The notes under the pieces: generated by a model
The model's database searches: none
Told to the model about the DNA's origin: nothing
Seen by the model: the letters and a program-made list of their open reading frames with translations, nothing else
Made by a program: the position numbers and the translations under genes
Origin: Planctomycetaceae bacterium
GTDB taxonomy: Bacteria > Planctomycetota > Planctomycetia > Planctomycetales > Planctomycetaceae
Assembly (NCBI GenBank): GCA_028284885.1
Contig: JANQQW010000045.1
Span: forward strand, 1-58,410
Reading direction: 5' to 3'
DNA length: 58,410 nucleotides
Shown: positions 37,003 to 46,130 of the stretch, one piece after another
How positions within the stretch are numbered: position 1 is the first letter of the stretch
How the letters are laid out: every line of letters begins with the position of its first letter

Positions 37003-40000
37003 ATGTCGAACGTCCCGTCTCCGCTGGCCCTTTGGGCCCAAATTGTGATCGTCGTCGGGTGTCTTCTCGGCGGCCGGGTTGTCGTTGCGGAGCCGGTTGC
37101 TGCGAAGTCCGAGGCCGCGGTCGATCCGACGGAGCTGCACGACCGGGCGCTCGGGGTGATGGAGACCTACTGCGTTTCGTGCCACGGCCCGGAGAAGCAG
37201 GAAGGGGACGTGCGACTCGACGCGCTGGAGACGGTCGACGAGGTCGATCGGCAAGCGCTGTTCGGCAACGTGAAGGAGCGGTTGCAGCTCGGCGAGATGC
37301 CGCCGGAGAAGTCGCGGCAGCCGAGCCCGGCCGAACGCGCGGCGTTGACGTCGTGGCTCGACAGCCAGCTGACGGGCGACGCGGCCCGGGCACTCGCCGA
37401 GAAGCTGCAGCGGTTCGAGTACGGCAACGTCGTCGACCACGCGGATCTCTTCTCCGGCGAGTACGCCCACCTGCCCGGCTCCACGCCCGACCGCCGCTGG
37501 CTGGTCAGCGAGTACATCTTCAACGAGAAGGTGAACCGGCTGCTCGACTACCGCCCGACGCGGAGGATCTACGGCCGAACGTACACGGTCGCCGGCGACA
37601 GCGGGGTTCACTGGAGTCCGAAGACCGAGCGCGGGAACAAGTTCCGCCGGACGATCACCAACCCGTTCCTGCTGCCGGAGAACTCGGGGGTGCGGTACTC
37701 CGGTCACCAGGCGCTCACGGCCGGGCACCTGCTGACGATGATCGGCAACGCCAAGCGAATCGCGGGGCACATGTCGTCCGAGGCGACCATGAAGGCCCAG
37801 TACCCGGCGATGCACGAGTTGATGCGGGACGAGCTGCGGGACCGAGAAACGCTACGGTCACGCAAAGAGTTCCTGACGACCGACGGGTACGTGGAACGGC
37901 TGCTCCAGAACGTCTACGGCGAAGAGCACGAATCCCTCCTGCCCGAGCTGGTGCGTGTGGACATCCCCTTCCCGGGCATGCGGCCCAGAAAGTTCCCCGG
38001 CGAGAAGACCTATCGGATTCAACGCCCCGAGTTCCTCAACGGCTTGGACAAGGAGGACGTCGACGCGGTGTTCCGCAGCATCGTGACTTACAAGAAGACG
38101 CCCTACGAGGTCACCGAGGACACGACCCGGGCGACCCGGGACGGCAAGGGCGAGTCCTGGGCGCCGTATCTCGACGGCCAGCGCGCCGACCACGAGAACG
38201 TCATCCTGCGTGGCGAGCGCAACTGGTTCATGGAAGGCGTTCCGGGCCATCGCATCCGGAACCGCGTCGAGCTGATGAAGCTGTTCTGGGACCACTGGGA
38301 CATGAATCTGGTCTACCGAGAGGCCAAGAAGCGTGGCCCCGCACCGGCGTACGAGCCGTTGAACGACGCCGAGATGCAGGTGATCGTTGCGACGATCAGG
38401 AAGCATCGCGAGAAGGGCGACGACTACCAGACGATCGTCGACAAGTGCCTGGCCGACTGGGCCGAGTCGTTCAAGCGGGCACGCGTGTCGGCGAGTGTCG
38501 CGGACGACGCTCGAGTCAACGCGTTGATCGACGAGTTGTACACGAGGATCTTCGAGCGTCCGCCAAGCGAAGCGGAGCGTGCCGAGAACCGCGAACTGCT
38601 CGAGCGGTTCACGAGCAAACTGGAGCGGCAGCAGGCGATCGCCAAGCTGATCGAGTCGTTGGTCTTGAACACCGAGTTCACCTACCGCCACGAGTTCGGC
38701 GTGGGCGCCGCGGACGAACACGGCCGGCGGACGATGTCGCCGAGGGACGCGAGCTACGCGCTCGCCTACGCGTTGACCGACTCCAGCCCGGACGCGGAGT
38801 TGGCGAGTGCGGCGCGCGAAGGCCGGCTTCAGACGCGCGAGGACTACGAGCGCGAGGTGCGCCGGATGCTCCAGCGTCGTGACCGGTGGACGATCGTGGA
38901 CGAGTCCGTGCAGGCGGCCAACCTCAACCCCAGTGTGACGAACCAGCCGATCCGGAAGCTGCGGTTCTTCCGCGACTTCTTCGGCTACCCCAAGGCCCTG
39001 AAGGTCTTCAAGGACGACAGCCGGTTCGGGGCCGGCCGGCACGAGCCCACGGTCAGCCGCCTGATCGAAGAGGCGGACATGCTGGTCGAGCACGTCCTCG
39101 AAGAAGACGAGCACGTCTTCGAGACTCTGCTGACCACCGACGAGTTCTACGTCTTCCACAACGGCGACAACGCGTCGATGAAGGCCGCGTCCGACTCGCT
39201 GAAGAGCATCTACGACCGCTTCAAGGACGAGGACTGGCAGGGGTGGAAGCCCGAAGACGTCGCCCCGCACGAGGCCTTTCTCAGAACCCACTGGGAGTTC
39301 CAGCGCGAGAAGAAGGGCGACCACGCCAAAGTTCTCAAGAAGCTCCAGAGGATGATGGTCGGGCTGGAACTGCACTTCAGTGAGGGCCAGACCGGCGCCC
39401 TGCCGTACGTGAAGAACGGCATGGGATTCTGGCACGGCGGCCCGGTGCTCGGCCGGAGCGGGCAGCAGATGCGCGGCGAACAGGTCACCACCTACTGGAA
39501 CCTCGACTGGCGGACCTGGGACTACCCGACCGAACAGCCTGCGAAGATTCCCCACCGGAAGGGCCTGCTGACGCACCCGGCCTGGTTGATCTCCCACGCG
39601 CAGAACACGGAGACCGACCCGATCCACCGGGGCAAGTGGATCCGCGAGAAGCTGCTGGCCGGGACGATTCCCGACGTGCCGATCACGGTCGACGCGGTCA
39701 TCCACCCGGACAAGGACAAGACGCTCCGCCAGCGGATGGAGGTCCGGACGGGCGACACCTACTGCTGGCGGTGTCACCAGAAGATGGACCCGCTCGGCTT
39801 TCCGTTCGAGAGCTTCGACGACTTCGGCCGCTTCCGCACCGAGGAGAAACTCGAGCACGAGGACAACCTGGTCAAGGCGGCGGTGCGAGGCGAGACCAAC
39901 GAGTTCGGCGCCAGCCTCCCGGTCTACAAGACCCTGCCGGTCGATCCCCGCGGCGTGCTGAGGGGAACGGGCGACCCGTCGCTCGAAGGCGAGGTCGAGG

Positions 40001-40230
40001 ACGCCTACGACTTGATCGACCGGCTGGCCAGGTCCGACAAGGTCCGACAGTCGATCATCCGACACGCCTTCCGCTTCTTCACGGGACGCAACGAAACGCT
40101 CTCCGACTCCAAGACGTTGATGGACGCCGAGCGGGCCTACCTGGAGAGCAACGGGAGTTTCGACGAGGTGATCGTCTCGTTGCTGACGTCGGACTCGTTC
40201 GTCTACCGCACCCCCCAGACCGAGGACTGA
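37003..40230 (+). CDS. DUF1587/DUF1592/DUF1588/DUF1585 planctomycete protein with two CxxCH sites (pair 2)
   Basis: The 1075-residue protein has a signal-anchor-like start (LALWAQIVIVVGCLLGGRVV) and the first heme site C57-V-S-C-H61, followed by GEMPPEKSRQPSPAER. Middle signature segments include VVDHADLFSGEYAHLPGS and MSPRDASYALAYALTDSSPD (DUF1592). The second heme-type site C921-W-R-C-H925 opens QKMDPLGFPFESFDDFGRF (DUF1588). The end is DUF1585 (RGTGDPSLEGEVEDAYDL ... FRFFTGRNETLSDSK). It is full length for the family and closely related to the copy at 41644. The DUF1552 gene begins five bases after its stop. Such proteins are probably exported c-type-heme proteins; the reaction is unknown. 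Confidence 0.9.
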   Translation: MSNVPSPLALWAQIVIVVGCLLGGRVVVAEPVAAKSEAAVDPTELHDRALGVMETYCVSCHGPEKQEGDVRLDALETVDEVDRQALFGNVKERLQLGEMPPEKSRQPSPAERAALTSWLDSQLTGDAARALAEKLQRFEYGNVVDHADLFSGEYAHLPGSTPDRRWLVSEYIFNEKVNRLLDYRPTRRIYGRTYTVAGDSGVHWSPKTERGNKFRRTITNPFLLPENSGVRYSGHQALTAGHLLTMIGNAKRIAGHMSSEATMKAQYPAMHELMRDELRDRETLRSRKEFLTTDGYVERLLQNVYGEEHESLLPELVRVDIPFPGMRPRKFPGEKTYRIQRPEFLNGLDKEDVDAVFRSIVTYKKTPYEVTEDTTRATRDGKGESWAPYLDGQRADHENVILRGERNWFMEGVPGHRIRNRVELMKLFWDHWDMNLVYREAKKRGPAPAYEPLNDAEMQVIVATIRKHREKGDDYQTIVDKCLADWAESFKRARVSASVADDARVNALIDELYTRIFERPPSEAERAENRELLERFTSKLERQQAIAKLIESLVLNTEFTYRHEFGVGAADEHGRRTMSPRDASYALAYALTDSSPDAELASAAREGRLQTREDYEREVRRMLQRRDRWTIVDESVQAANLNPSVTNQPIRKLRFFRDFFGYPKALKVFKDDSRFGAGRHEPTVSRLIEEADMLVEHVLEEDEHVFETLLTTDEFYVFHNGDNASMKAASDSLKSIYDRFKDEDWQGWKPEDVAPHEAFLRTHWEFQREKKGDHAKVLKKLQRMMVGLELHFSEGQTGALPYVKNGMGFWHGGPVLGRSGQQMRGEQVTTYWNLDWRTWDYPTEQPAKIPHRKGLLTHPAWLISHAQNTETDPIHRGKWIREKLLAGTIPDVPITVDAVIHPDKDKTLRQRMEVRTGDTYCWRCHQKMDPLGFPFESFDDFGRFRTEEKLEHEDNLVKAAVRGETNEFGASLPVYKTLPVDPRGVLRGTGDPSLEGEVEDAYDLIDRLARSDKVRQSIIRHAFRFFTGRNETLSDSKTLMDAERAYLESNGSFDEVIVSLLTSDSFVYRTPQTED

Positions 40231-40234
40231 GCCG

Positions 40235-41647
40235 ATGCCGATCCCTCGACGCGAGTTTCTGAAGACGACCGCCCTCGGCACGGCGAGCCTCGCGCTCACG
40301 CCGTCGTTCAACCACCTGCTGGCCGCGCCGGCGACTGCTGGCACGACCGAGAGACCGCACCGGTTCGTCTTCGTCCGCAAGTCGAACGGCAACCTGCCGA
40401 AGCAGTTCCGCCTGCCGTCGTTCTCCGCGGCCGAGCAGAAGATGGACGAGGAGAAGCAGGCCTTCGAGGTCGACCTGGCGAAGCACGAACTCCCGGAGTG
40501 GTTGCGGGCGCTGGACGGTCACCGGGAGAACATGACGATCCTGCACGGCATCTCGATGTCCGTCAGCGGCGGCGGCCACTACTCGTACTCCGGCTGCATG
40601 GGGGCCTACAAGGCTGGTCGCGACGTCCTCGGCAACGTCAAGCGGGCCACCGTCGACTTCGAGTTGGCCAAGCTGTTCCCCTCGCCGTTCGGCCACGTCG
40701 AGGTGTCGCTCGCCACGCCGCACGGACGGGAGCACCGGACCGGCATCGTCTCCGGCTACTCCGCGCCGGCACCGAAGCAGCGAAACTACTGCTACGCGGA
40801 CCCGATGACGGCCCACGACGAACTGTTCAAGTCCGTCACCAACGTCGACGAGGTCGCCTCCGACAACGCGTTGCTGGACTACCTGCACGAACAGGAGTCC
40901 CACCGTCTCCGGGGACTCGACGGGGCGGAGCGGCTCAAGATCAGCGGCCAGGTCGCCGCCCTCGAGTCCATTCGCGACCGCAACGCCAAGGTCGCCGCGT
41001 TGGGCGAGACGATCCGGAGGCACCTGCCCGAGATCGACCCCGTTCACCGGAACGGCGGCCGCGACGCCCTGATGCCCGAGAAGCAGGCGGCGTTCACCGA
41101 CGTGATCGTCGGAGCGCTCGCCGCGGGGCTGACGAACGTCGTCACCTACACCATCGACGACCTCGGCACGCCGATCACCACGCTGCCCGAGAACAAGACC
41201 AAGACCAGCATCCACGCCGTCGGGCACGGCGGCGACGAGCAGGCCCTCGCCATGCGGGACGCGATCCGGACGCACCACGTGAAGCAGATTCACACGATGG
41301 TCACCAGGCTGAAGGCGGTCCCGGAGGGAGACGGGTCGATGTTCGACAACACGACGATCGTCTACATGCCCGAGACGGGGGCCGGCCACCACAGCCCGGA
41401 CACCGAGGCCCCCATGGTCGTGATGAGCGGCCGAAACTCCCGGCTCGACCTCGCCGGCAGGTACGTCCGCCTGCCGTTCCACGGAACCGAGGGGCACTTC
41501 ACGCTGAGCAACTGGTACACCACCCTGCTCAACGCCTACGGCAACCCGGTCGAGCACTACGGCGACCTCGACCTGACGATGCAGCGGAACCGGCTGGAGC
41601 AGACCGGGCCGATTCGACGATTCCTCACACGCGACGCACGCGGATGA
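40235..41647 (+). CDS. DUF1552 family protein (pair 2)
   Basis: The 470-residue protein has a twin-arginine-like leader (MPIPRREFLKTTALGTASLA). Family marks are RFVFVRKSNGNLPKQFRLP, MTILHGISMSVSGGGHYSYS and the C-terminal IVYMPETGAGHHSPDTEAPM. The segment VDFELAKLFPSPFGHVEVSL and the block RNYCYADPMTAHDELFKSV are shared almost unchanged with the copy at 44697, showing a tandem duplication of the pair. It begins five bases after the pair-2 heme protein, and its stop overlaps the pair-3 heme protein's ATG by four bases. It likely acts in the periplasm with these neighbours; activity is unknown. Confidence 0.9.
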   Translation: MPIPRREFLKTTALGTASLALTPSFNHLLAAPATAGTTERPHRFVFVRKSNGNLPKQFRLPSFSAAEQKMDEEKQAFEVDLAKHELPEWLRALDGHRENMTILHGISMSVSGGGHYSYSGCMGAYKAGRDVLGNVKRATVDFELAKLFPSPFGHVEVSLATPHGREHRTGIVSGYSAPAPKQRNYCYADPMTAHDELFKSVTNVDEVASDNALLDYLHEQESHRLRGLDGAERLKISGQVAALESIRDRNAKVAALGETIRRHLPEIDPVHRNGGRDALMPEKQAAFTDVIVGALAAGLTNVVTYTIDDLGTPITTLPENKTKTSIHAVGHGGDEQALAMRDAIRTHHVKQIHTMVTRLKAVPEGDGSMFDNTTIVYMPETGAGHHSPDTEAPMVVMSGRNSRLDLAGRYVRLPFHGTEGHFTLSNWYTTLLNAYGNPVEHYGDLDLTMQRNRLEQTGPIRRFLTRDARG

Positions 41648-44600
41648 ACGACCACCTCGCGGGTACCCCGCTGCTTCGAACTCTCGCGTTCGTGCTGCTC
41701 GTCTCCGCACCGATCCTCGGCCGTGCCGCGGACGACGCGGACGTGCAGCGCGTGCTCGACACCTACTGCATCGCTTGTCACGGAGCCGCCGAGCAGAACG
41801 GCGACGTCCGGCTGGACACGTTGTCGAAGCTGACCGGCGACGCCCGGCTCGACGTGTTGAACGCGGTGCACGAGGTCGTCCGTCTCGGGGAGATGCCGCC
41901 CGAGGAGGCGGAGCAGCCGACGGCCGCAGAACGGCAGCTCCTCGACGACTGGCTCGGCCGCGTGCTGCGGGCCTCCGGTGCGGCGAAACTCGAGGACAAG
42001 CTGAAGAAGCCCGAGTTCGGCAACTACGTCGATCACGAGAAGCTGTTCTCCGGCGAGTACGCCCACCTCCCCGGCTTCACCCACGACCGTCGCTGGCTGA
42101 TCAGCGAGTACATCTTCGACGCCAAGATGCAGCGAATCCTCGACGTCACGACGACGGGGGACTTCCGGGGCAAGCGGGTCCAGGTGGTCGGCGGGCACAC
42201 CGTCCGTGGGCTGAGCCTCGCCAACCCGTTCCTCCTGCCCGAGAAGTCGGGCGTGCGGTACTACGCGAACGAGGACCTCACCGGCGGGCACCTCTCGACG
42301 ATGCTCAGCAACGCCCAGAAGACCTCGGTCTACGTGACGGACACGCTGGTCAAGGACGCTCGCAAGCGGCACTACCTTCCCGTGACCCGCGAGGTGCTCT
42401 CGCTGGAGGACCAGCACGAGGCGACGCTCGCCACTCGGCGGGCGTTCCTGGAGAAGAACGTCGCGACGGTCTGCGAGAACCTGTTCGGCGAGGAGAACGC
42501 CGCGCTGTTGCCCGAGTTCGTCGCGACGGAACTCAAGGAGAAGAAGGAGTTCACCGCGGAGGAGACGAAGAAGGACAAGCGGCTGCCCGTCCCGGTCGCG
42601 CAGGGGCAGTTGAAGAAGGCCGGCGGGTGGGACGTGTTCCAGCAGGTCGTGCTGGACCCGGCGAACGCGGAGAAGACCGACGAGGAGATCATCGGTCTCT
42701 GCGAGCGCATCTGGTTCTACCACGGCGACTTCGAACTCGACGTGCAAGGACGCCTGGCGCTGCTGCAGGACTACGTCTCGGACTTCCGCGTCCGCATCGG
42801 CGAAGACAAGCGGGCCAAGCGTGAGGAGTACAAGCCGCTCGAGGAGTCCGAGATGGAGGCCGTCCACGCCGGCCTGCGGAAGCACCGCCGGAAGGGGGAC
42901 CGCTACCTGCAGGTCGTCGAGAAGTGCCTCGCCGACTGGAAGGCCGAGTTCGAGCAGCAGCGTCTCGACGCCGGGCCGCCGGCGGACGAACTCGCGGCAC
43001 GCATGATCGACGAGTTGTTCGAGCGGATTCTCGAGCGGAGGCCCGGGCCGGCCGAGGCCGACGAGTACCTCGTGCTCGTCCGGAGCTACACGGAGAAGCT
43101 CGGACGACGCAAGGCCGTCCAGAAGCTGATCCAGACGTTGCTCCTCACCAGCGAGTTCGCCTACCGCAGCGAGTTCGGCGTCGGGGAACCGGACGAACAC
43201 GGCCGCAGGAGCTTGTCGCCCAGGGACGCGGCGTACGCCATCGCCTACGCGTTGACCGACCAGAGTCCCGACGAGCAGCTGCTGGAGGCGGCGGAGTCCG
43301 GCCGGCTCGCCACCCGCGAGGACTACCGACGGGAAGTCACGCGCATCCTCGAACGGCGAGACGTCTACTACCGCGTCGACGAGGCCCTCGCCGACCGATG
43401 GCGGCACGGGAACACGACCAACATGCCGATCCGCGAACTGCGGTTCTTCCGCGAGTTCTTCGGCTACCCCAGGACGCTGAAGATCTTCAAGGACGAGAAA
43501 CGCTTCGGCGGCGACCGCCTCGGCAGTGCGACGAACCGGCTCGTCGAGGAGGCGGACCGCATGGTCGCGCACGTCCTCGAACGGGACCAGGACGTCTTCG
43601 AGACGCTGCTGACCACCGAGGAGTTCATCGTCTACCACGACGGCAACACCGAGCGGATGCAGGCGCGCTCCGACGAGATCAAGCGGATCTACGAGTACTT
43701 CAAGGACGAGGACTGGGAGAACTTCAAGATGGAGGACCTGACGGTGAAGCACGCCGACTTCCTCCGAACCGTCGACATGCGGACCGTCGATCCCGACAAG
43801 CCCGACGGCAGGACGCGGCAGGGCAACATGCTCCAGCTGTTCAAGAAGTCGATGCGGTCGATCGTCAACCGCATGGACGACGGCCAGGAGCACCCTGCCC
43901 CGTTCGACCTCTACCGTGGCTACGGGAACGACTTCCTGCCCGGCTACAACGTCGGGAAGTTCTGGAACCACGACCTCGACGACTGGCACTACGAGCCGGT
44001 CCAGCCTGCGAAGGTCCCCAACCGCAAGGGGATGCTCACGCACCCCGCTTGGCTGGTCGCCCACGCCCAGAACACCGAGACCGACCCGGTCGTCCGCGGC
44101 AAGTGGATTCGGGAGAAGCTGCTCGCCGGGACGATCCCCGACGTGCCCATCACGGTCGACGCCGTCGTCCCCGAGGACCACGACGCCACGCTCCGGGACC
44201 GTCTCGCCAGCGCGACGGAGAACGACTACTGCTGGAAGTGCCACCAGCGGATGAACCCGCTCGGCTACGCGTTCGAGATGTACGACGACTTCGGTCGTCA
44301 CCGGACCGACGAGTCGCTCGAGTACGCCGAGCACCTCGTCGAGGAGGGCCCCGAGCAGAAGGGGGACCACCTCGTCGACACGCGAGACGTGTTCAAGACG
44401 TTGCCGGTCGACTCGACCGGTCGGCTCGACGGCACGGGCGACCCGTCGCTCGACGGCGACGTCGCCGACGCCCTCGACCTCGCCGAGCGCCTCGGCCGGT
44501 CACGGCGCGTGCGGCAGTCGATCCTTCGTCACGCGTTCCGCTACTTCCTGGGCCGGAACGAACGGCTCTCCGACTCGAAGACGCTGATCGAAGCGGAACG

Positions 44601-44694
44601 GGCCTACGTCGACAGCAACGGCAGCTTCGACGCGGTCGTCGTCTCGCTCCTGACCTCCGACTCCTTCATCTACCGCAAGGCGATCGAGAACTGA
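41644..44694 (+). CDS. DUF1587/DUF1592/DUF1588/DUF1585 planctomycete protein with two CxxCH sites (pair 3)
   Basis: The 1016-residue protein starts at ATG 41644, which overlaps the previous stop as ATGA. The signal peptide (LLRTLAFVLLVSAPILGRAA) precedes C42-I-A-C-H46 and EMPPEEAEQPTAAERQLLDD. VDHEKLFSGEYAHLPGFTHD and LSPRDAAYAIAYALTDQSPD match the pair-2 copy. The second site C863-W-K-C-H867 opens QRMNPLGYAFEMYDDFGRH. It ends with DUF1585 (FRYFLGRNERLSDSKTL). It is probably an exported heme protein of unknown activity. Its DUF1552 partner begins three bases after the stop. Confidence 0.9.
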   Translation: MNDHLAGTPLLRTLAFVLLVSAPILGRAADDADVQRVLDTYCIACHGAAEQNGDVRLDTLSKLTGDARLDVLNAVHEVVRLGEMPPEEAEQPTAAERQLLDDWLGRVLRASGAAKLEDKLKKPEFGNYVDHEKLFSGEYAHLPGFTHDRRWLISEYIFDAKMQRILDVTTTGDFRGKRVQVVGGHTVRGLSLANPFLLPEKSGVRYYANEDLTGGHLSTMLSNAQKTSVYVTDTLVKDARKRHYLPVTREVLSLEDQHEATLATRRAFLEKNVATVCENLFGEENAALLPEFVATELKEKKEFTAEETKKDKRLPVPVAQGQLKKAGGWDVFQQVVLDPANAEKTDEEIIGLCERIWFYHGDFELDVQGRLALLQDYVSDFRVRIGEDKRAKREEYKPLEESEMEAVHAGLRKHRRKGDRYLQVVEKCLADWKAEFEQQRLDAGPPADELAARMIDELFERILERRPGPAEADEYLVLVRSYTEKLGRRKAVQKLIQTLLLTSEFAYRSEFGVGEPDEHGRRSLSPRDAAYAIAYALTDQSPDEQLLEAAESGRLATREDYRREVTRILERRDVYYRVDEALADRWRHGNTTNMPIRELRFFREFFGYPRTLKIFKDEKRFGGDRLGSATNRLVEEADRMVAHVLERDQDVFETLLTTEEFIVYHDGNTERMQARSDEIKRIYEYFKDEDWENFKMEDLTVKHADFLRTVDMRTVDPDKPDGRTRQGNMLQLFKKSMRSIVNRMDDGQEHPAPFDLYRGYGNDFLPGYNVGKFWNHDLDDWHYEPVQPAKVPNRKGMLTHPAWLVAHAQNTETDPVVRGKWIREKLLAGTIPDVPITVDAVVPEDHDATLRDRLASATENDYCWKCHQRMNPLGYAFEMYDDFGRHRTDESLEYAEHLVEEGPEQKGDHLVDTRDVFKTLPVDSTGRLDGTGDPSLDGDVADALDLAERLGRSRRVRQSILRHAFRYFLGRNERLSDSKTLIEAERAYVDSNGSFDAVVVSLLTSDSFIYRKAIEN

Positions 44695-44696
44695 CC

Positions 44697-46082
44697 ATGG
44701 ACACCAGCCGACGACAGTTCCTGCAGACCACCGCCCTCGGCGCCGGCGTCCTCGCGCTCGGGCCGTCGCTCGATCCGCTGGTGGCGGCCGAGGCGAGCGA
44801 GGCGGGGCCCCGCCGATTCGTGTTCGTCCGCAAGTCGAGCGGCATCCGCCCGCAGGAGACGACCCTCCTCGACTTCACCGACCGGGAGAAGAAGCTCGAC
44901 GAGGAGAAGCAGCCGCTCGAGATCGACCTCCACGGCCGCGAGCTGCCCACGTGGCTCCGCGGACTGGACGACCACGTCGAGCACGTGACGATCCTGCACG
45001 GCCTCTCGGCCAAGATGAGCGAGAACGTCCACTGGTCGTTCTCGTCCGTCATGGGCTGCTTCAAGTCGCAGCGGAACACGCTCAGCGCGATCAAGCGGAC
45101 GACGATCGACTTCGAGCTCGCGAAGCTCTTCCCGTCGCCCTTCGGCCACGTCGAGCTCTCGTTCGCCGGCGGCCGGACCGGCATCGTCGACGGCTACTCC
45201 GCCCCCGCCCCGCAGACCCGGAACTACTGCTACGCGGACCCGGAGACGGCCCGCAACGAGTTGTTCAAGTCGGTCCTCAACCCGGAGGCGGTCACCTCGG
45301 ACAACGACATGCTGGCCTTCCTACGGAGCCGCGAGGGTCTCGAGCTGACCGGGGTCGCCGGGCACGAGAAGAAGCGGCAGACGATGCACCTCGGCTCGCT
45401 CGACGCCATCCGGGCCCGGAACGAGAAGCTCGTCACGATGGCCGACGCGCTCCGCGGCCACGTGCCCGAACTCGACCCGGTTCACGCGAACGGCGGACCG
45501 AGTGCGACGACGCCCCAGAAGCAGGCCGCCATGACGGACGTGCTCGTCGCGGCCCTGGTGTCCGGACTGACGAACGTCGTCACCTACACCATCGACGACC
45601 TCGGCACGCCCGTCACCGGCCTGCCCGGCAACGAGACCGACCGCGTGGGAATCCACCCCCTCGGCCACGACGAGGCGTTCGGCGGAGTCCCCGCGTGGAA
45701 GACGCGGGAGCAGATCCGCATCAGCCACGTGAACCAGATCCGGACGATCGTCGAACGACTGAAGCAGGTCCCCGAGGGGAAGGGGACGATGTTCGACAAC
45801 ACGATGATCCTGTACTTCCCCGAGAACGGCGAGACGCACCACGGCGTGGGGCGGGAGTCGCCGTTCGTGGTCGTGTCCGGCCGCAACTGCCGGCTGGACG
45901 TCGCCGGCCGGTACGTCCGCCTGCCCGCCCACGGGGTCGAGGGGCACAAGACCTTGGGGAACTGGTACACCACCCTGCTCCACGCCCACGGCAACCCGGT
46001 CGAGCACTACGGCGACCTCGACGTGGAGATGTCCCGCAAGAAGTTCGACCAGACCGGGCCGATCGAGCGGTTCCTTGCCTAG
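44697..46082 (+). CDS. DUF1552 family protein (pair 3)
   Basis: The 461-residue protein has a leader beginning MDTSRRQFLQTTALGAGVLA (twin-arginine-like) and the family segments RRFVFVRKSSGIRPQETTLL and VTILHGLSAKMSENVHWSFS. It shares IDFELAKLFPSPFGHVELSF and RNYCYADPETARNELFKSV with the pair-2 copy. The C-terminus has ILYFPENGETHHGVGRESPF. It is the fourth gene of a tightly packed run from 37003. The esterase-like gene starts 49 bases after its stop and is probably co-transcribed. Activity is unknown; an exported location is expected. Confidence 0.9.
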   Translation: MDTSRRQFLQTTALGAGVLALGPSLDPLVAAEASEAGPRRFVFVRKSSGIRPQETTLLDFTDREKKLDEEKQPLEIDLHGRELPTWLRGLDDHVEHVTILHGLSAKMSENVHWSFSSVMGCFKSQRNTLSAIKRTTIDFELAKLFPSPFGHVELSFAGGRTGIVDGYSAPAPQTRNYCYADPETARNELFKSVLNPEAVTSDNDMLAFLRSREGLELTGVAGHEKKRQTMHLGSLDAIRARNEKLVTMADALRGHVPELDPVHANGGPSATTPQKQAAMTDVLVAALVSGLTNVVTYTIDDLGTPVTGLPGNETDRVGIHPLGHDEAFGGVPAWKTREQIRISHVNQIRTIVERLKQVPEGKGTMFDNTMILYFPENGETHHGVGRESPFVVVSGRNCRLDVAGRYVRLPAHGVEGHKTLGNWYTTLLHAHGNPVEHYGDLDVEMSRKKFDQTGPIERFLA

Positions 46083-46130
46083 AGCGTGGCGAGTGACCAG
46101 GCCAAGGGCTCTCCAGCCGACATCGGAACC